Positions 52,870 through 61,740 of a stretch of 64,000 nucleotides of DNA are shown here, in pieces; position 1 is the first letter of the stretch, and each line of letters begins with the position of its first letter. The stretch is from JAMXLG01 sp963818925. Lineage in GTDB: Bacteria; Vulcanimicrobiota; Vulcanimicrobiia; Vulcanimicrobiales; Vulcanimicrobiaceae. A program made the translations under genes and the position numbers. The stretch spans positions 1,054,001 through 1,118,000 of the forward strand of contig CAWFTN010000001.1 in assembly GCA_963818925.1 (NCBI GenBank). The letters are read 5' to 3'. The notes below the pieces were generated by a model. It searched no databases. It saw only the letters and a program-made list of their open reading frames with translations, and was not told the DNA's origin.

Positions 52870-53904
52870 ATGAAGATGACCTACGGGCAACTCCTCGGAT
52901 TGCACGGCGAGTTGCACATCGATCGGATCGAGAGCGACGCGTTGCGCGGCAATGCGCTCGGCGATCCGCCGGCTCGGCCCGTCATCGTGTACACGCCGCC
53001 CGGATACGACGCGCAAGCTTCGCGGCGCTACCCGGTGCTCTATCTGCTGCACGGCTATACCGGCAATGCGCTCGGTATCATCGCGGGACGCGCGTGGGAG
53101 ACGAACGCCGTGCAGTGGATCGATCGCCTCATTCACGAGCGGCGCATGCCGCCGGTGATGCTGGTTATCGTCGACGGCTGGACACGACTCGGCGGCTCGC
53201 AGTACGTGAATTCTATTCACAACGGCGACTATGCGACGTACGTCACGCGCGATGTCATCGGCCATATCGATGCGCACTATCGAACGGTTGCGCGCGAAGG
53301 TGGTCGCGCCGTACTTGGAAAGTCGTCAGGCGGCTTTGGCTCGCTGCATCTTGTGATGGAATATCCCGGCATCTTCGCTGCCTTTGCGTCGCACAGCGGC
53401 GACTCGTACTTTCAGTACGCGCAGACGCACGCGTTTCCCGAGGTGCAGCGAACGCTGGAGAATCATAAGTTCGATGTCGCATCGTTCGTCGAATATTTCG
53501 AGAAGAAGCACAAGCGCTCGCAAAACGAGTACGTGACGATGGAGATCCTCGGGTACACCGCTGCGTACTCGCCGCGTTCTGCCAAAGCATTCGATCTCGA
53601 CCTTCCGTTCGATCTGCACACCGGCGAGATTCGTGGCGACGTGTTCGAAAAGTGGCTCTCGTTCGATCCGGTCGAACAGGCTCCTCACCATGATGAGGAA
53701 CTGCGACGGCTGCGCTTGCGTTACTTAGATTGCGGGCGGCGTGACGAGTATGCGCTTGACATCGGTGCGCGACTCATCGCCGAACGCATTCGCGAGCTGG
53801 GGCTCGAGGTGCGCCACGAGGAGTTCGAAGACGATCACCGCAACGTGGGATACCGATACGAAATCTCTATGCCGGCGCTTGCCGGCGTGCTGGACGAGGA
53901 ATGA
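52870..53904 (+). CDS. Esterase of the alpha/beta hydrolase (esterase D-like) family
   Basis: A 344-residue hydrolase with VIVYTPPGYDA, YPVLYLLHGYTGN (oxyanion side), nucleophile GKSSGGFGS and a C-terminal catalytic-His region EDDHRNVGYRYE. Similar enzymes include carbohydrate esterases and S-formylglutathione hydrolase-like proteins. No signal peptide and no good ribosome site: ATG 52870 fits best, ATG 52840 is possible. It is divergent from the GH35 gene and may remove acyl groups from the same glycan. Confidence 0.84.
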   Translation: MKMTYGQLLGLHGELHIDRIESDALRGNALGDPPARPVIVYTPPGYDAQASRRYPVLYLLHGYTGNALGIIAGRAWETNAVQWIDRLIHERRMPPVMLVIVDGWTRLGGSQYVNSIHNGDYATYVTRDVIGHIDAHYRTVAREGGRAVLGKSSGGFGSLHLVMEYPGIFAAFASHSGDSYFQYAQTHAFPEVQRTLENHKFDVASFVEYFEKKHKRSQNEYVTMEILGYTAAYSPRSAKAFDLDLPFDLHTGEIRGDVFEKWLSFDPVEQAPHHDEELRRLRLRYLDCGRRDEYALDIGARLIAERIRELGLEVRHEEFEDDHRNVGYRYEISMPALAGVLDEE

Positions 53905-54470
53905 TGACGCGACGTAGTCTACTGCTCTGCGCGGCGCTGCTTTTGGTGCCGCTGGGCGCATTTGCACAAGAAGCGGCCCCGACGCCGACGCCCAACTTGC
54001 AAGAGTACAATGATCCTGCGATGCATTTTGTCGCGCCGGCCTCCTACCATCCGATCGGGCAGCGCAGAATTTCCCTCGACGATTTGGGCGACGATCCGCA
54101 AGTCGTGGCCGCTTGGATCAGCGGTGACGCGGCGCGGCCGAGAAAGATGCTGATCCAGGTCGCGGCCTACTCAGGCGGTCTCGACGGCTGGGAAGCCACG
54201 TACGAACAGACGCTACGCAACGCGTTCGGTGACGCGTTAGTGAAAAGCAAAGAGCGCACGACGCTGAAGAACGGCATGCCGGCGGCCTACTTCGAGGTGA
54301 CGTCAGGAACCGGGTTCCAGGCGTCGACGATGTACGTCTATTGTTGGGCCGATGGCTCGCGCGGCGTTGCGCTCTCAGTCAGCGCGCAAGTCGGCGAACT
54401 GAGCAGCGCGAACGCGAAGCAGCTTCTCTCAAACGCTAGTGCCGTGCAGTACCCGCGGGACCGCGGCTAA
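53901..54470 (+). CDS. Secreted protein of unknown function
   Basis: A 189-residue protein with a signal peptide (SLLLCAALLLVPLGAFAQ) and one globular domain (NDPAMHFVAPASYHPIG...). Family not recognised. It is coupled to the esterase (ATGATGA). Its last 42 bases overlap the convergent PLP-enzyme gene. Confidence 0.7.
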   Translation: MMTRRSLLLCAALLLVPLGAFAQEAAPTPTPNLQEYNDPAMHFVAPASYHPIGQRRISLDDLGDDPQVVAAWISGDAARPRKMLIQVAAYSGGLDGWEATYEQTLRNAFGDALVKSKERTTLKNGMPAAYFEVTSGTGFQASTMYVYCWADGSRGVALSVSAQVGELSSANAKQLLSNASAVQYPRDRG

Positions 54471-55595
54471 CGCCGAGCGTAAGTCGTCGAGCAGATCCTC
54501 GACGTCTTCGATGCCGACCGAGAGGCGCAGCAGACCGTCGGTCACGCCGCGCCGCTCCCGATCTGCTTTCGGAATCGATCCGTGCGTCATGCGGGCGGGA
54601 TGACAGATCAACGATTCGACACCGCCAAGACTCTCGGCGAGGCTAAAGTATTTCAGGCGATGCGCAAAATCCAGCGCGCGCGATTGTTCCCCTTTGAGCA
54701 GGAACGACACCATGCCGCCGAAACCGCTCATCTGCGCGCGCGCGAGCTGATGCTGCGGATGTGAAGGAAGTCCCGGGTAGTAGACGCGGTCGATTTCCGG
54801 ATGCGCTTCGAGATACTCGGCAACCATTTGCGCGTTCTCCGCGTGCTGGCGCATACGCAGCGCAAGCGTCTTTGCGCCGCGCATCGTAAGCCACGCGTCG
54901 TGTGGTCCCGGCACGCCGCCGACCGCATTCTGGTGGAACTTGATTGTGTCCGCGATCTCTTTGTTGTTCGTGATCGCGACGCCGCCGACGACGTCGGAGT
55001 GCCCGCCGATGTACTTCGTCGTCGAATGAACGACGACGTCGGCGCCGAGCGCGAGCGGCTGTTGGAAGTATGGCGACGCGAACGTGTTGTCGACAACCAC
55101 GATTTGTTCCGGCTTACGAAGTCCGGCGACGCCTTTGATGTCGATAAGCTTCAGTAACGGATTCGTCGGTGTCTCGATCCAGAAGAGTTTCGTGTTCGGC
55201 TTGATCGCCGCGCGCACCGCATCGAGATCGCTCATGTCGACGTAGGTGAATTCGAGCCCGTACCGTTCGAGCACACGCGAGAAGAGTCGGTACGTGCCGC
55301 CATAAAGATCGTCGGTGACGACCGCATGATCGCCGGCGGAGAGAAGATTCAGCACGGCCGCCGTTGCTGCCATGCCACTTGCGAACGCATACCCGTATTC
55401 CGCGCCTTCGAGCGACGCGAGTTGCTTCTCGAGCGCGAGACGCGTCGGATTGATCGTACGGCTATAATCGAAGCCTTTGTGCTCGCCTACCGCATCTTGC
55501 GTGTACGTCGAGGTTTGGTAAACAGGAACGATCGTGGCGCCGGTTGCGGGATCGGCTTCTTGGCCAACGTGAATCGCCTTGGTGCTGAACTTCAT
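54429..55595 (-). CDS. Cystathionine gamma-lyase/gamma-synthase family PLP enzyme
   Basis: A 388-residue gamma-family PLP enzyme. The PLP lysine is in VVHSTTKYIGGHSDVVGG; other motifs are YSRTINPTR, YAFASGMAAT, DDLYGGTYRLF and the terminal LRLSVGIED. Lyase and synthase cannot be separated by sequence. Because cystathionine beta-synthase lies two genes upstream, gamma-lyase in reverse transsulfuration (cystathionine to cysteine) is most likely. Confidence 0.9.
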   Translation of the reverse strand: MKFSTKAIHVGQEADPATGATIVPVYQTSTYTQDAVGEHKGFDYSRTINPTRLALEKQLASLEGAEYGYAFASGMAATAAVLNLLSAGDHAVVTDDLYGGTYRLFSRVLERYGLEFTYVDMSDLDAVRAAIKPNTKLFWIETPTNPLLKLIDIKGVAGLRKPEQIVVVDNTFASPYFQQPLALGADVVVHSTTKYIGGHSDVVGGVAITNNKEIADTIKFHQNAVGGVPGPHDAWLTMRGAKTLALRMRQHAENAQMVAEYLEAHPEIDRVYYPGLPSHPQHQLARAQMSGFGGMVSFLLKGEQSRALDFAHRLKYFSLAESLGGVESLICHPARMTHGSIPKADRERRGVTDGLLRLSVGIEDVEDLLDDLRSALAAVPRVLHGTSV

Positions 55596-55628
55596 GCCGG
55601 TGCCTTCGTCAGCGAGCCCGTTGTGCCC

Positions 55629-56924
55629 TCACTCGCACTGGATGGCGAGCACCGCAATATCGTCGCCGTGCCAACCGCTCACGCACCGGTCGCGGATGTC
55701 GCGAGCGGGCGTTGTTGATGTGCGGATCGCAGGATCGGCGACAATCGCCCGAAGCAGTGCTTCGCCCGATAGCGGCGATCGCTGCGACTCGAGCAAACCA
55801 TCGGTGAACAAAACGACCATCGTGCCCGGTTCGAGCGCGATAACGGTCTCTTGTGGTGCGCGATTCGCCAACTGCATGACGGCGAGCGGTGCGCCAGTCA
55901 AATCTTCGAGCGGCGCCTCGACGCCCTTGTCGCTGCAAACCAGCGGACTCGGGTGTCCGGCAGACGCGCACCGCAACGTTCGTTCGACGGGATCGATGAT
56001 GCCGACGAGCGCCGTGCAGAACGTTCCCTCCGAAACCTCATGTTTGAAGAGAAAGTCCGCGCTGTCCAACACTCTCATGAGGTCGTTTTCCATCACCAGC
56101 GCCATGCGAATCGCGTTTCGAATCGACGACATTTGCGCCGCGGATTCGATTCCGTGACCGGAGACGTCACCGATCGACACGCCGATTTTATCATCCCGAA
56201 GTTCGAAGACGTCGTACCAATCGCCGCCGACGAGGAGCGCCGCATCGGCCGGCTCGTAGAGGACGTCGAAGGTCAAGCCCGGCACCTCGGGCAGCGACTG
56301 CGGCAGCGCCGCCTTTTGCAAGCGTTCCGCAATGTCGGCCGTCTGCGAATAGAGTCGCGCTTTTCCGATGGCGACTCCGCAGCGCCGTCCGAGGTCTTCC
56401 GCGAATGCGACTGCGTCTCGATCGTAGGGTCGTGACTTACCGACGCGAACGAGCGTGAGCGCGCCCGTAACGCCCCAAATTTGCGAGCGTACGGGCACGA
56501 CGATCATCGAACGGTAATCCATTCGATGCATGAACTTTTCATGTAGCGAGTTTGCCGCATGCGTTTCAATCCATTGATCGTCGATCTGCGGCACAAAGAA
56601 CGTTTGACCGCAATCGAGCACGCGGCAGACGGGATGCGCCGGGCGATTCGGATCGCTCTGCAGTTGACGTTCGATGCAGGCAAGATCTTTGATCAGATTC
56701 TTGTCACGATGCGACATGGCGACGGCCTCGACGTCGGCGGCTGAACCGCCGATGTCGAGAATGCAGATGTCGGCGATCGTTTTGACTGCCGCGGCGCAAA
56801 CGTTGCGCAACGTGCTGCGATAATCGAGCGACGAACTGAGCAGTTCGCCCGCTTCGACCAAGAAGTGCATGTAATCGGCATCAGCACGAAGCCGTTCGAT
56901 CTCACGGGAATGTTCCGACGTCAC
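55629..56924 (-). CDS. GAF-PP2C (RsbU/SpoIIE-type) serine phosphatase
   Basis: A 431-residue protein with an N-terminal GAF domain (~20-180: FLVEAGELLSSSLDYRSTL, RSMIVVPVRSQIWGVTGAL) and a SpoIIE/RsbU phosphatase domain (~200-431: ALLVGGDWYDVFELRDDKIG, GDVSGHGIESAAQMSS, VLFTDGLLESQ, HGDDIAVLAI). Asp residues for two metals are present. It would dephosphorylate an anti-anti-sigma factor. It lies between cbs and the gamma-lyase gene, overlapping cbs by 4 bases. Confidence 0.9.
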   Translation of the reverse strand: MTSEHSREIERLRADADYMHFLVEAGELLSSSLDYRSTLRNVCAAAVKTIADICILDIGGSAADVEAVAMSHRDKNLIKDLACIERQLQSDPNRPAHPVCRVLDCGQTFFVPQIDDQWIETHAANSLHEKFMHRMDYRSMIVVPVRSQIWGVTGALTLVRVGKSRPYDRDAVAFAEDLGRRCGVAIGKARLYSQTADIAERLQKAALPQSLPEVPGLTFDVLYEPADAALLVGGDWYDVFELRDDKIGVSIGDVSGHGIESAAQMSSIRNAIRMALVMENDLMRVLDSADFLFKHEVSEGTFCTALVGIIDPVERTLRCASAGHPSPLVCSDKGVEAPLEDLTGAPLAVMQLANRAPQETVIALEPGTMVVLFTDGLLESQRSPLSGEALLRAIVADPAIRTSTTPARDIRDRCVSGWHGDDIAVLAIQCE

Positions 56925-58327
56925 TGCGGCTTTCCGGTGTCGGATGAGCTCGACAAGAAACTGATAATGTCTTGACGCGTCAGGACGCCGATGGGCTCGT
57001 TGTCGTCGGTAATGACGACGGCCGGATTTGCGAGTGTGAGCAATTTGTATGCCTTCTCGATTTCCGAGTATTGCTCGAGCATTGGGAACGGGCGGCCCAT
57101 CACGTCGCTAACCGGTTTGTGGAGGATATCTGATTGATCGAACACGGCCTGCATGACGCCGACGTCGTTGATGCTGCCGACCATTTCGTGACCTGCAACA
57201 ACCGGAATCTGCGAGATTTCGTATTCGCGAAGCAGATCGAGCGCGGTTTTCACGGTGTCGTCCGGTTTCACGGTGATCATCGGCGGAAGTGGATGTTTGT
57301 TGCGCAACACGTCACCGACCGTGGATTTGCGTTTGCCTTCTGAAAGGAAGCCGTTCGCGATCATCCAGTCATCGTTGAAAATCTTCGACATGTAACCGCG
57401 GCCTGAATCAGGGAAGATCACGACGACAGTCGCGTCTTTCGGCAACGTTTTCGCAAGCTTCACGGCAGCCACCGCAGCGGTTCCCGAGGATCCGCCGACC
57501 AGGAGGCCTTCCTCACGCGTAATGCGCCGTGCCATCAGGAACGACTCGCGATCCGTGACACGGACGACTTCATCGATCACTTTTAAGTCGACGGTCTCGG
57601 GCAGATAATTCATGCCGATGCCCTCGACGGCGTACGAACGCGGCGTATCGCCTGAATAGATCGAGCCTTCCGGGTCGGCACCGATCACGTGGATTTTCGG
57701 ATTCTGATCCTTTAAATAGCGCGCGGTTCCGGAGATCGTGCCGCCCGTTCCGATGCCGGCAACGAAGTGCGTGATCGCACCGTTCGTCTGACGCCAGATT
57801 TCGGGACCGGTCGTGTGGTAGTGCGCTTCAGGATTGTGATGGTTATGAAATTGATTCGGTTGAAAGGCGCCGGGGATTTCCGACGCGAGACGATTGGCGA
57901 CGCCGTAGTACGATTCGGCCGAATCGGCCGGCACGTTGCTCGGCGTGACAACGACTTCCGCTCCGTATGCCTTGAGAAGATCGATTTTCTCTTTCGACAT
58001 TTTATCGGGCATGACCAGAATGCAACGGTAGCCGCGAATCGCCGCCGCCATCGCGAGACCGGAACCGGTATTCCCGCTCGTCGGTTCGACGATCGTTCCG
58101 CCCGGTTTGAGCAGTCCCGCGCGCTCCGCTTGGTCGAGCATCGCAATCGCCGGCCGGTCTTTCACGCTGCCGCCCGGATTCATGTACTCGATTTTCGCGA
58201 GCACAAGACATTCAGCGCCGTCGGTCACCTTGTTCAGCTTGACCAGCGGCGTGTTACCAATTGCTTCGAGGGCGTTTTCGCAGTACGTGGGACCGGCTGC
58301 CCGGTCCGAGGGAGCTGTCGTCGACAT
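56921..58327 (-). CDS. cbs: Cystathionine beta-synthase with CBS domains
   Basis: A 468-residue enzyme. The PLP fold has MNPGGSVKDRPAI (Schiff-base Lys), PTSGNTGSGLAMAAA and VAGIGTGGTISGTARYL. Two CBS domains follow (~345-465: MITVKPDDTVKTALDLL and PAVVITDDNEPIGVLTRQDI). It makes cystathionine from homocysteine and serine, or cysteine from an acyl-serine. ATG 58327 is preferred to TTG 58342. First gene of the transsulfuration operon. Confidence 0.92.
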   Translation of the reverse strand: MSTTAPSDRAAGPTYCENALEAIGNTPLVKLNKVTDGAECLVLAKIEYMNPGGSVKDRPAIAMLDQAERAGLLKPGGTIVEPTSGNTGSGLAMAAAIRGYRCILVMPDKMSKEKIDLLKAYGAEVVVTPSNVPADSAESYYGVANRLASEIPGAFQPNQFHNHHNPEAHYHTTGPEIWRQTNGAITHFVAGIGTGGTISGTARYLKDQNPKIHVIGADPEGSIYSGDTPRSYAVEGIGMNYLPETVDLKVIDEVVRVTDRESFLMARRITREEGLLVGGSSGTAAVAAVKLAKTLPKDATVVVIFPDSGRGYMSKIFNDDWMIANGFLSEGKRKSTVGDVLRNKHPLPPMITVKPDDTVKTALDLLREYEISQIPVVAGHEMVGSINDVGVMQAVFDQSDILHKPVSDVMGRPFPMLEQYSEIEKAYKLLTLANPAVVITDDNEPIGVLTRQDIISFLSSSSDTGKPQ

Positions 58328-58379
58328 GGCCGAGCGCTTCAATGTAACGAGGGGACGAACCTACGCGATAGAACGTTCA

Positions 58380-58730
58380 ATGACTATGAGAAACGTCGCA
58401 CGGTCGCTCTTCGCCGCCGGCATTCTGGCGCTTTCGCTATCTGCTTGCGACAACGGCGATCTTCCACCCGCAACGAAATTTGCGAGCGTTAAAGGTACCG
58501 TTACCGACGCTACGACCCACGCACCGGTGGCAAACGCGACCGTGATCATCGATACGGTGCTCACGGCCACGACCGACACGAGCGGAAACTTCACGATCGA
58601 CAAAGTGCCGAGCGGCATCATCGACTACGTGGTGCGCGCGCAAGGGTACAAAGACGTGAACTCAAGCTCCAACGCGGAGCCGGGGCAACCGTTCCAGCTT
58701 AACGTCGCCCTGCAGCAACCGCCGCCTTAG
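58380..58730 (+). CDS. Lipoprotein with carboxypeptidase-regulatory-like domain
   Basis: A 116-residue protein with lipobox LSAC and one beta-sandwich (VKGTVTDATTHAPVANATVI, TDTSGNFTIDKVPSG, VVRAQGYK), the regulatory-like domain used as a small adhesive or structural module. ATG 58380 or 58386. Convergent overlap of 32 bases with yvcK. Confidence 0.82.
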   Translation: MTMRNVARSLFAAGILALSLSACDNGDLPPATKFASVKGTVTDATTHAPVANATVIIDTVLTATTDTSGNFTIDKVPSGIIDYVVRAQGYKDVNSSSNAEPGQPFQLNVALQQPPP

Positions 58731-60042
58731 CGTAGGAGCTCGCCGGCCGCACGAACGTCGCACGCTCTGCCACGGCGCGGTCGATCACGCCCAACACCAC
58801 GTCGCCGAGCAGGTCAGGATCGTGCCGGACTTTCTCGATTTCGCTGATCATGTCGGCTTTGATCGCCGTCAGTCCCATCGCTTCGATCCGTTCGACGTCC
58901 GGCGCGACCGGAATCTGATGCTCTTCCGCGTAGGTTTGACGTAATTTCGACGGCGGCTCATCGTTTACGACGACGTAATCGCAGACGCGGGCGCCTGCAT
59001 TTCCGAAGAGTGCTTCCACGTGATCCGCGGCCGTCATATTGTCGGTTTCACCGGGCTGCGTCATCACGTTGCAAACATAAATCTTCACGCCTCGTGCATG
59101 CGCGACTTCTTGGGTAATGCGGTCGATCAAAAAGTTCGGCAGAATCGAGGTGAAAAGCGATCCCGGTCCGAGCACGATCGCATCGGCATTGCGGATTGCT
59201 TCGAGCGCTTCGTCGAGCGGCGCGACCAAATTGGAATCGAAGAACACGCGCCGGATCGGGCGGTTTGCCTTCGGGATGTTCGATTCACCTTCGACGATCG
59301 TGCCGTCGTCGAGTTCCGCGCACAGCCGAACGATGGCGAGCGTCGCCGGAAGAACGCGACCCACGATGTTGAGCACCCGGCTCGATTCTTTGACGGCTTT
59401 ATCGAAATTGCCGGTGATGCCGGTCATTGCTGCGAGGAAGAGATTGCCGAACGAGTGTCCCATTAACCCTTCGCCTTCCTCGAAGCGGTAGCGGAAGAGA
59501 TCCGTCACGAGCGCTTCGTCGTCGGCGAGCGCGACCAGGCAGTTGCGAATGTCACCGGGCGGCAAGACACCGAGTTCTTTTTGCAGTCTCCCGGACGAAC
59601 CGCCGTCATCGCTGACCGTCACGATTGCCGTCAAATTGCACGTGCGGCGTTTGAGGCCGCGCAGCAGCGTCGAGAGTCCCGTGCCGCCGCCGATTGCGAC
59701 GATATTGTAGCCTTGTTCCAGTCGGCGAGCGCGAAGCGTGTCGAGGATGCCGGCGCCGGACGATGCCGCGCGAACGATCGAACGTAGCCACTGACCGGCG
59801 CCCGCAACCATGAGGATGATGCCGAGGCCGACGAAGATATATGTCAGGTATGACGGCGAGAAATAATCGTCGACGATGTTGTCGATGAGCTCGTTGAGGG
59901 GAAGCGCCACGCCCTCGGCAACGAGCCAGCGATCGATGCCGTCGAGCAGAATCAGCAGGCCAAAAATTGCAAGAAGCAGCCAACGTTTGATGCCGAGTCC
60001 CGGGATTAGCCATTGCAACGGCTTCATCAAGCGGTGACGCAT
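58699..60042 (-). CDS. yvcK: YvcK/CofD-like protein with N-terminal membrane anchor
   Basis: About 447 residues. Residues ~105-440 match YvcK (gluconeogenesis factor), a UDP-sugar-binding protein needed for cell shape on some carbon sources: VAIGGGTGLSTLLRGLK, TVSDDGGSSGRLQ and PPGDIRNCLVALA, then VLGPGSLFTSILPNFLI and VCNVMTQPGETDN. The first ~100 residues hold two membrane helices absent from Bacillus YvcK. ATG overlaps the rapZ stop (TGATG). Confidence 0.92.
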   Translation of the reverse strand: MRHRLMKPLQWLIPGLGIKRWLLLAIFGLLILLDGIDRWLVAEGVALPLNELIDNIVDDYFSPSYLTYIFVGLGIILMVAGAGQWLRSIVRAASSGAGILDTLRARRLEQGYNIVAIGGGTGLSTLLRGLKRRTCNLTAIVTVSDDGGSSGRLQKELGVLPPGDIRNCLVALADDEALVTDLFRYRFEEGEGLMGHSFGNLFLAAMTGITGNFDKAVKESSRVLNIVGRVLPATLAIVRLCAELDDGTIVEGESNIPKANRPIRRVFFDSNLVAPLDEALEAIRNADAIVLGPGSLFTSILPNFLIDRITQEVAHARGVKIYVCNVMTQPGETDNMTAADHVEALFGNAGARVCDYVVVNDEPPSKLRQTYAEEHQIPVAPDVERIEAMGLTAIKADMISEIEKVRHDPDLLGDVVLGVIDRAVAERATFVRPASSYAKAAVAAGRR

Positions 60043-60893
60043 CAACGGATATCCCGGGGATCGAGCGCTATTGCCAGACGGTCGTTGGTCGTCAAATGAT
60101 CGTACAAGCGGCGCGCGATGTACACCGAACGATGACGGCCGCCGGTGCAGCCGATGCCGACCGTTAGTTGCGCCTTACCTTCCGCGATGTAGCGCGGCAA
60201 AAGGAAATCCATGACATCGATGAGTTTCGCCACGAACGGCTTGCATGCTGCGTCCGCTTCAATAAATGCTGCGACTGCCGGATCTTCGCCGGTAAGCGGC
60301 CGCAGGATGTCGTCATAGTTCGGGTTTCGCAGAAATCGCACGTCGAAGAGGAGATCTAAATCGAGCGGCAGTCCGTATTTGAAACCGAACGGCACGAGTG
60401 TCACGGCGAGTTGCGCGCGTTGCTCGGGGGCAAACGTTGCGGCGAGGCGTTCTTTGAGCTCACCATGCGTCAACGCCGTCGTATCGATCGTCATCGTTGC
60501 TCGCTCCCGCAAGGGAAGCAAGGCTTCGCGTTCGGCCGCGATGGCTTCGCGCAGCGAGCCGCGTGCAGCATACGGATGTCGCCGCCGGGTTTCGCTAAAA
60601 CGACGAACGAGCGCGTCGTTCCGCGCTTCCATGTAGAGGACCGAAACTTCGCGTTGCGCGCGCGCTCGCTCGATCGCCGTTATAGCGTCTCCTAGCATCG
60701 CATCGCCGTGCGCGTCCAACGTAACGGCAACATCCGAAACGCGCGCCGCGTCCAACACGTTCAAGGTTTGATCGAGTGCTGCCGGAGGAAGGTGTTCTAC
60801 ACAGTAAAAGCCCAAGTCCTCAAACGTCTTCATCGCTGAGCTTTTACCGGCACCTGATAGTCCGGCTACGAAGATAATGCGCGCCGCCGTCAT
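60042..60893 (-). CDS. rapZ: RNase adapter / nucleotide-binding protein RapZ
   Basis: A 283-residue P-loop protein: IIFVAGLSGAGKSSAMKTFE (Walker A), LGFYCVEHLPP, and the C-terminal domain GCTGGRHRSVYIARRL. RapZ controls glmS sRNAs in enterobacteria and is often paired with yvcK elsewhere, as here. ATG 60893 fits the family start. Confidence 0.94.
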   Translation of the reverse strand: MTAARIIFVAGLSGAGKSSAMKTFEDLGFYCVEHLPPAALDQTLNVLDAARVSDVAVTLDAHGDAMLGDAITAIERARAQREVSVLYMEARNDALVRRFSETRRRHPYAARGSLREAIAAEREALLPLRERATMTIDTTALTHGELKERLAATFAPEQRAQLAVTLVPFGFKYGLPLDLDLLFDVRFLRNPNYDDILRPLTGEDPAVAAFIEADAACKPFVAKLIDVMDFLLPRYIAEGKAQLTVGIGCTGGRHRSVYIARRLYDHLTTNDRLAIALDPRDIR

Positions 60894-60920
60894 GGTTGGC
60901 AGAGGGAGCGTTGGACGAGC

Positions 60921-61319
60921 ATGAAGTTCTTTTCGCCTGAGCGGGCCAACGCCCTCATTCCGAAAGTTGCACCGCTCGTCGATGAGTTGCTGGAAAAGCG
61001 CCGCGATCTCGCGATCAAGTTGCTCGAGAACGACCCTGCGCTGCGTAGCAACACGCCGCCGCGCGTCTCCCGCCTGGCCGGCCTGCGCTCCCCGTTCCCG
61101 CCGCCGCGCTTCGGCGAACTCAAAAGCGAAATCGTGCGGCTGATCCACCGGATCGAGTCGTTCGGATGCATCGTTAAAGATATCGACCTAGGCACGATCG
61201 ATTTCCCCTCGACGCGCGAAGGCCAACCTATCTACTTATGCTGGAAAGCAGGCGAGCCGTCGATCGCGCACTGGCACGGGATCGAGGAGAACTTTTCGAA
61301 CCGCAAGCTCCTCGACTAA
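60921..61319 (+). CDS. DUF2203 family protein
   Basis: A 132-residue protein with the DUF2203 pattern: FSPERANALIPKVAPLVDEL, a central helix KSEIVRLIHRIESFGCIVKD, and the end YLCWKAGEPSIAHWHGIEE. Function unknown. GGGAG lies upstream of ATG 60921. Confidence 0.88.
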   Translation: MKFFSPERANALIPKVAPLVDELLEKRRDLAIKLLENDPALRSNTPPRVSRLAGLRSPFPPPRFGELKSEIVRLIHRIESFGCIVKDIDLGTIDFPSTREGQPIYLCWKAGEPSIAHWHGIEENFSNRKLLD

Positions 61320-61323
61320 CGTC

Positions 61324-61731
61324 CTAGGACGCTTTGGTCGCGGTGGCTTCAACCGGAACGAAGTCCTCGGCCAAGCCCTGAAGGCGAACCTCGCCGAACT
61401 CCGCCATATACGCGCCGCTCTCGACGCTCGTGATTTCGCCGATCTCCGGCACGCTCGCGAGTTGGGGAATCTTCGAGCGGATCTCTTCCGGAATGCGCAC
61501 CTTGTCTCCGACGGTGAGTGTGCCGCCGTCGAAGAGCGCATTCAAACCGTCGAGCAACATCGGGAGGGGAATCCCGTAGTCTTCACTGATTCCCGCGATC
61601 GTGTGCGTTTCGCTGATCGCGCAGTTTGAACAGCCGCCGAGATGGAAGCGCGCGAACACGCGGCGTGCACCGGCGTGCAGCGCGAAGGCTTGGTCTACGG
61701 TCATGTCCGGGGTAAAACGTTGGTTGCTCAC
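61324..61731 (-). CDS. DUF1858-type (hybrid-cluster-associated) domain protein
   Basis: A 135-residue protein. TPDMTVDQAFALHAGARRVF then FHLGGCSNCAISETHTIAG gives the CxxC pattern of the hybrid-cluster-associated disulfide domain. A C-terminal ~65 residues of unknown fold follow. GTG 61731 is used: AGGAGT is 4 bases upstream. Confidence 0.85.
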   Translation of the reverse strand: MSNQRFTPDMTVDQAFALHAGARRVFARFHLGGCSNCAISETHTIAGISEDYGIPLPMLLDGLNALFDGGTLTVGDKVRIPEEIRSKIPQLASVPEIGEITSVESGAYMAEFGEVRLQGLAEDFVPVEATATKAS

Positions 61732-61740
61732 AGTAACTCC

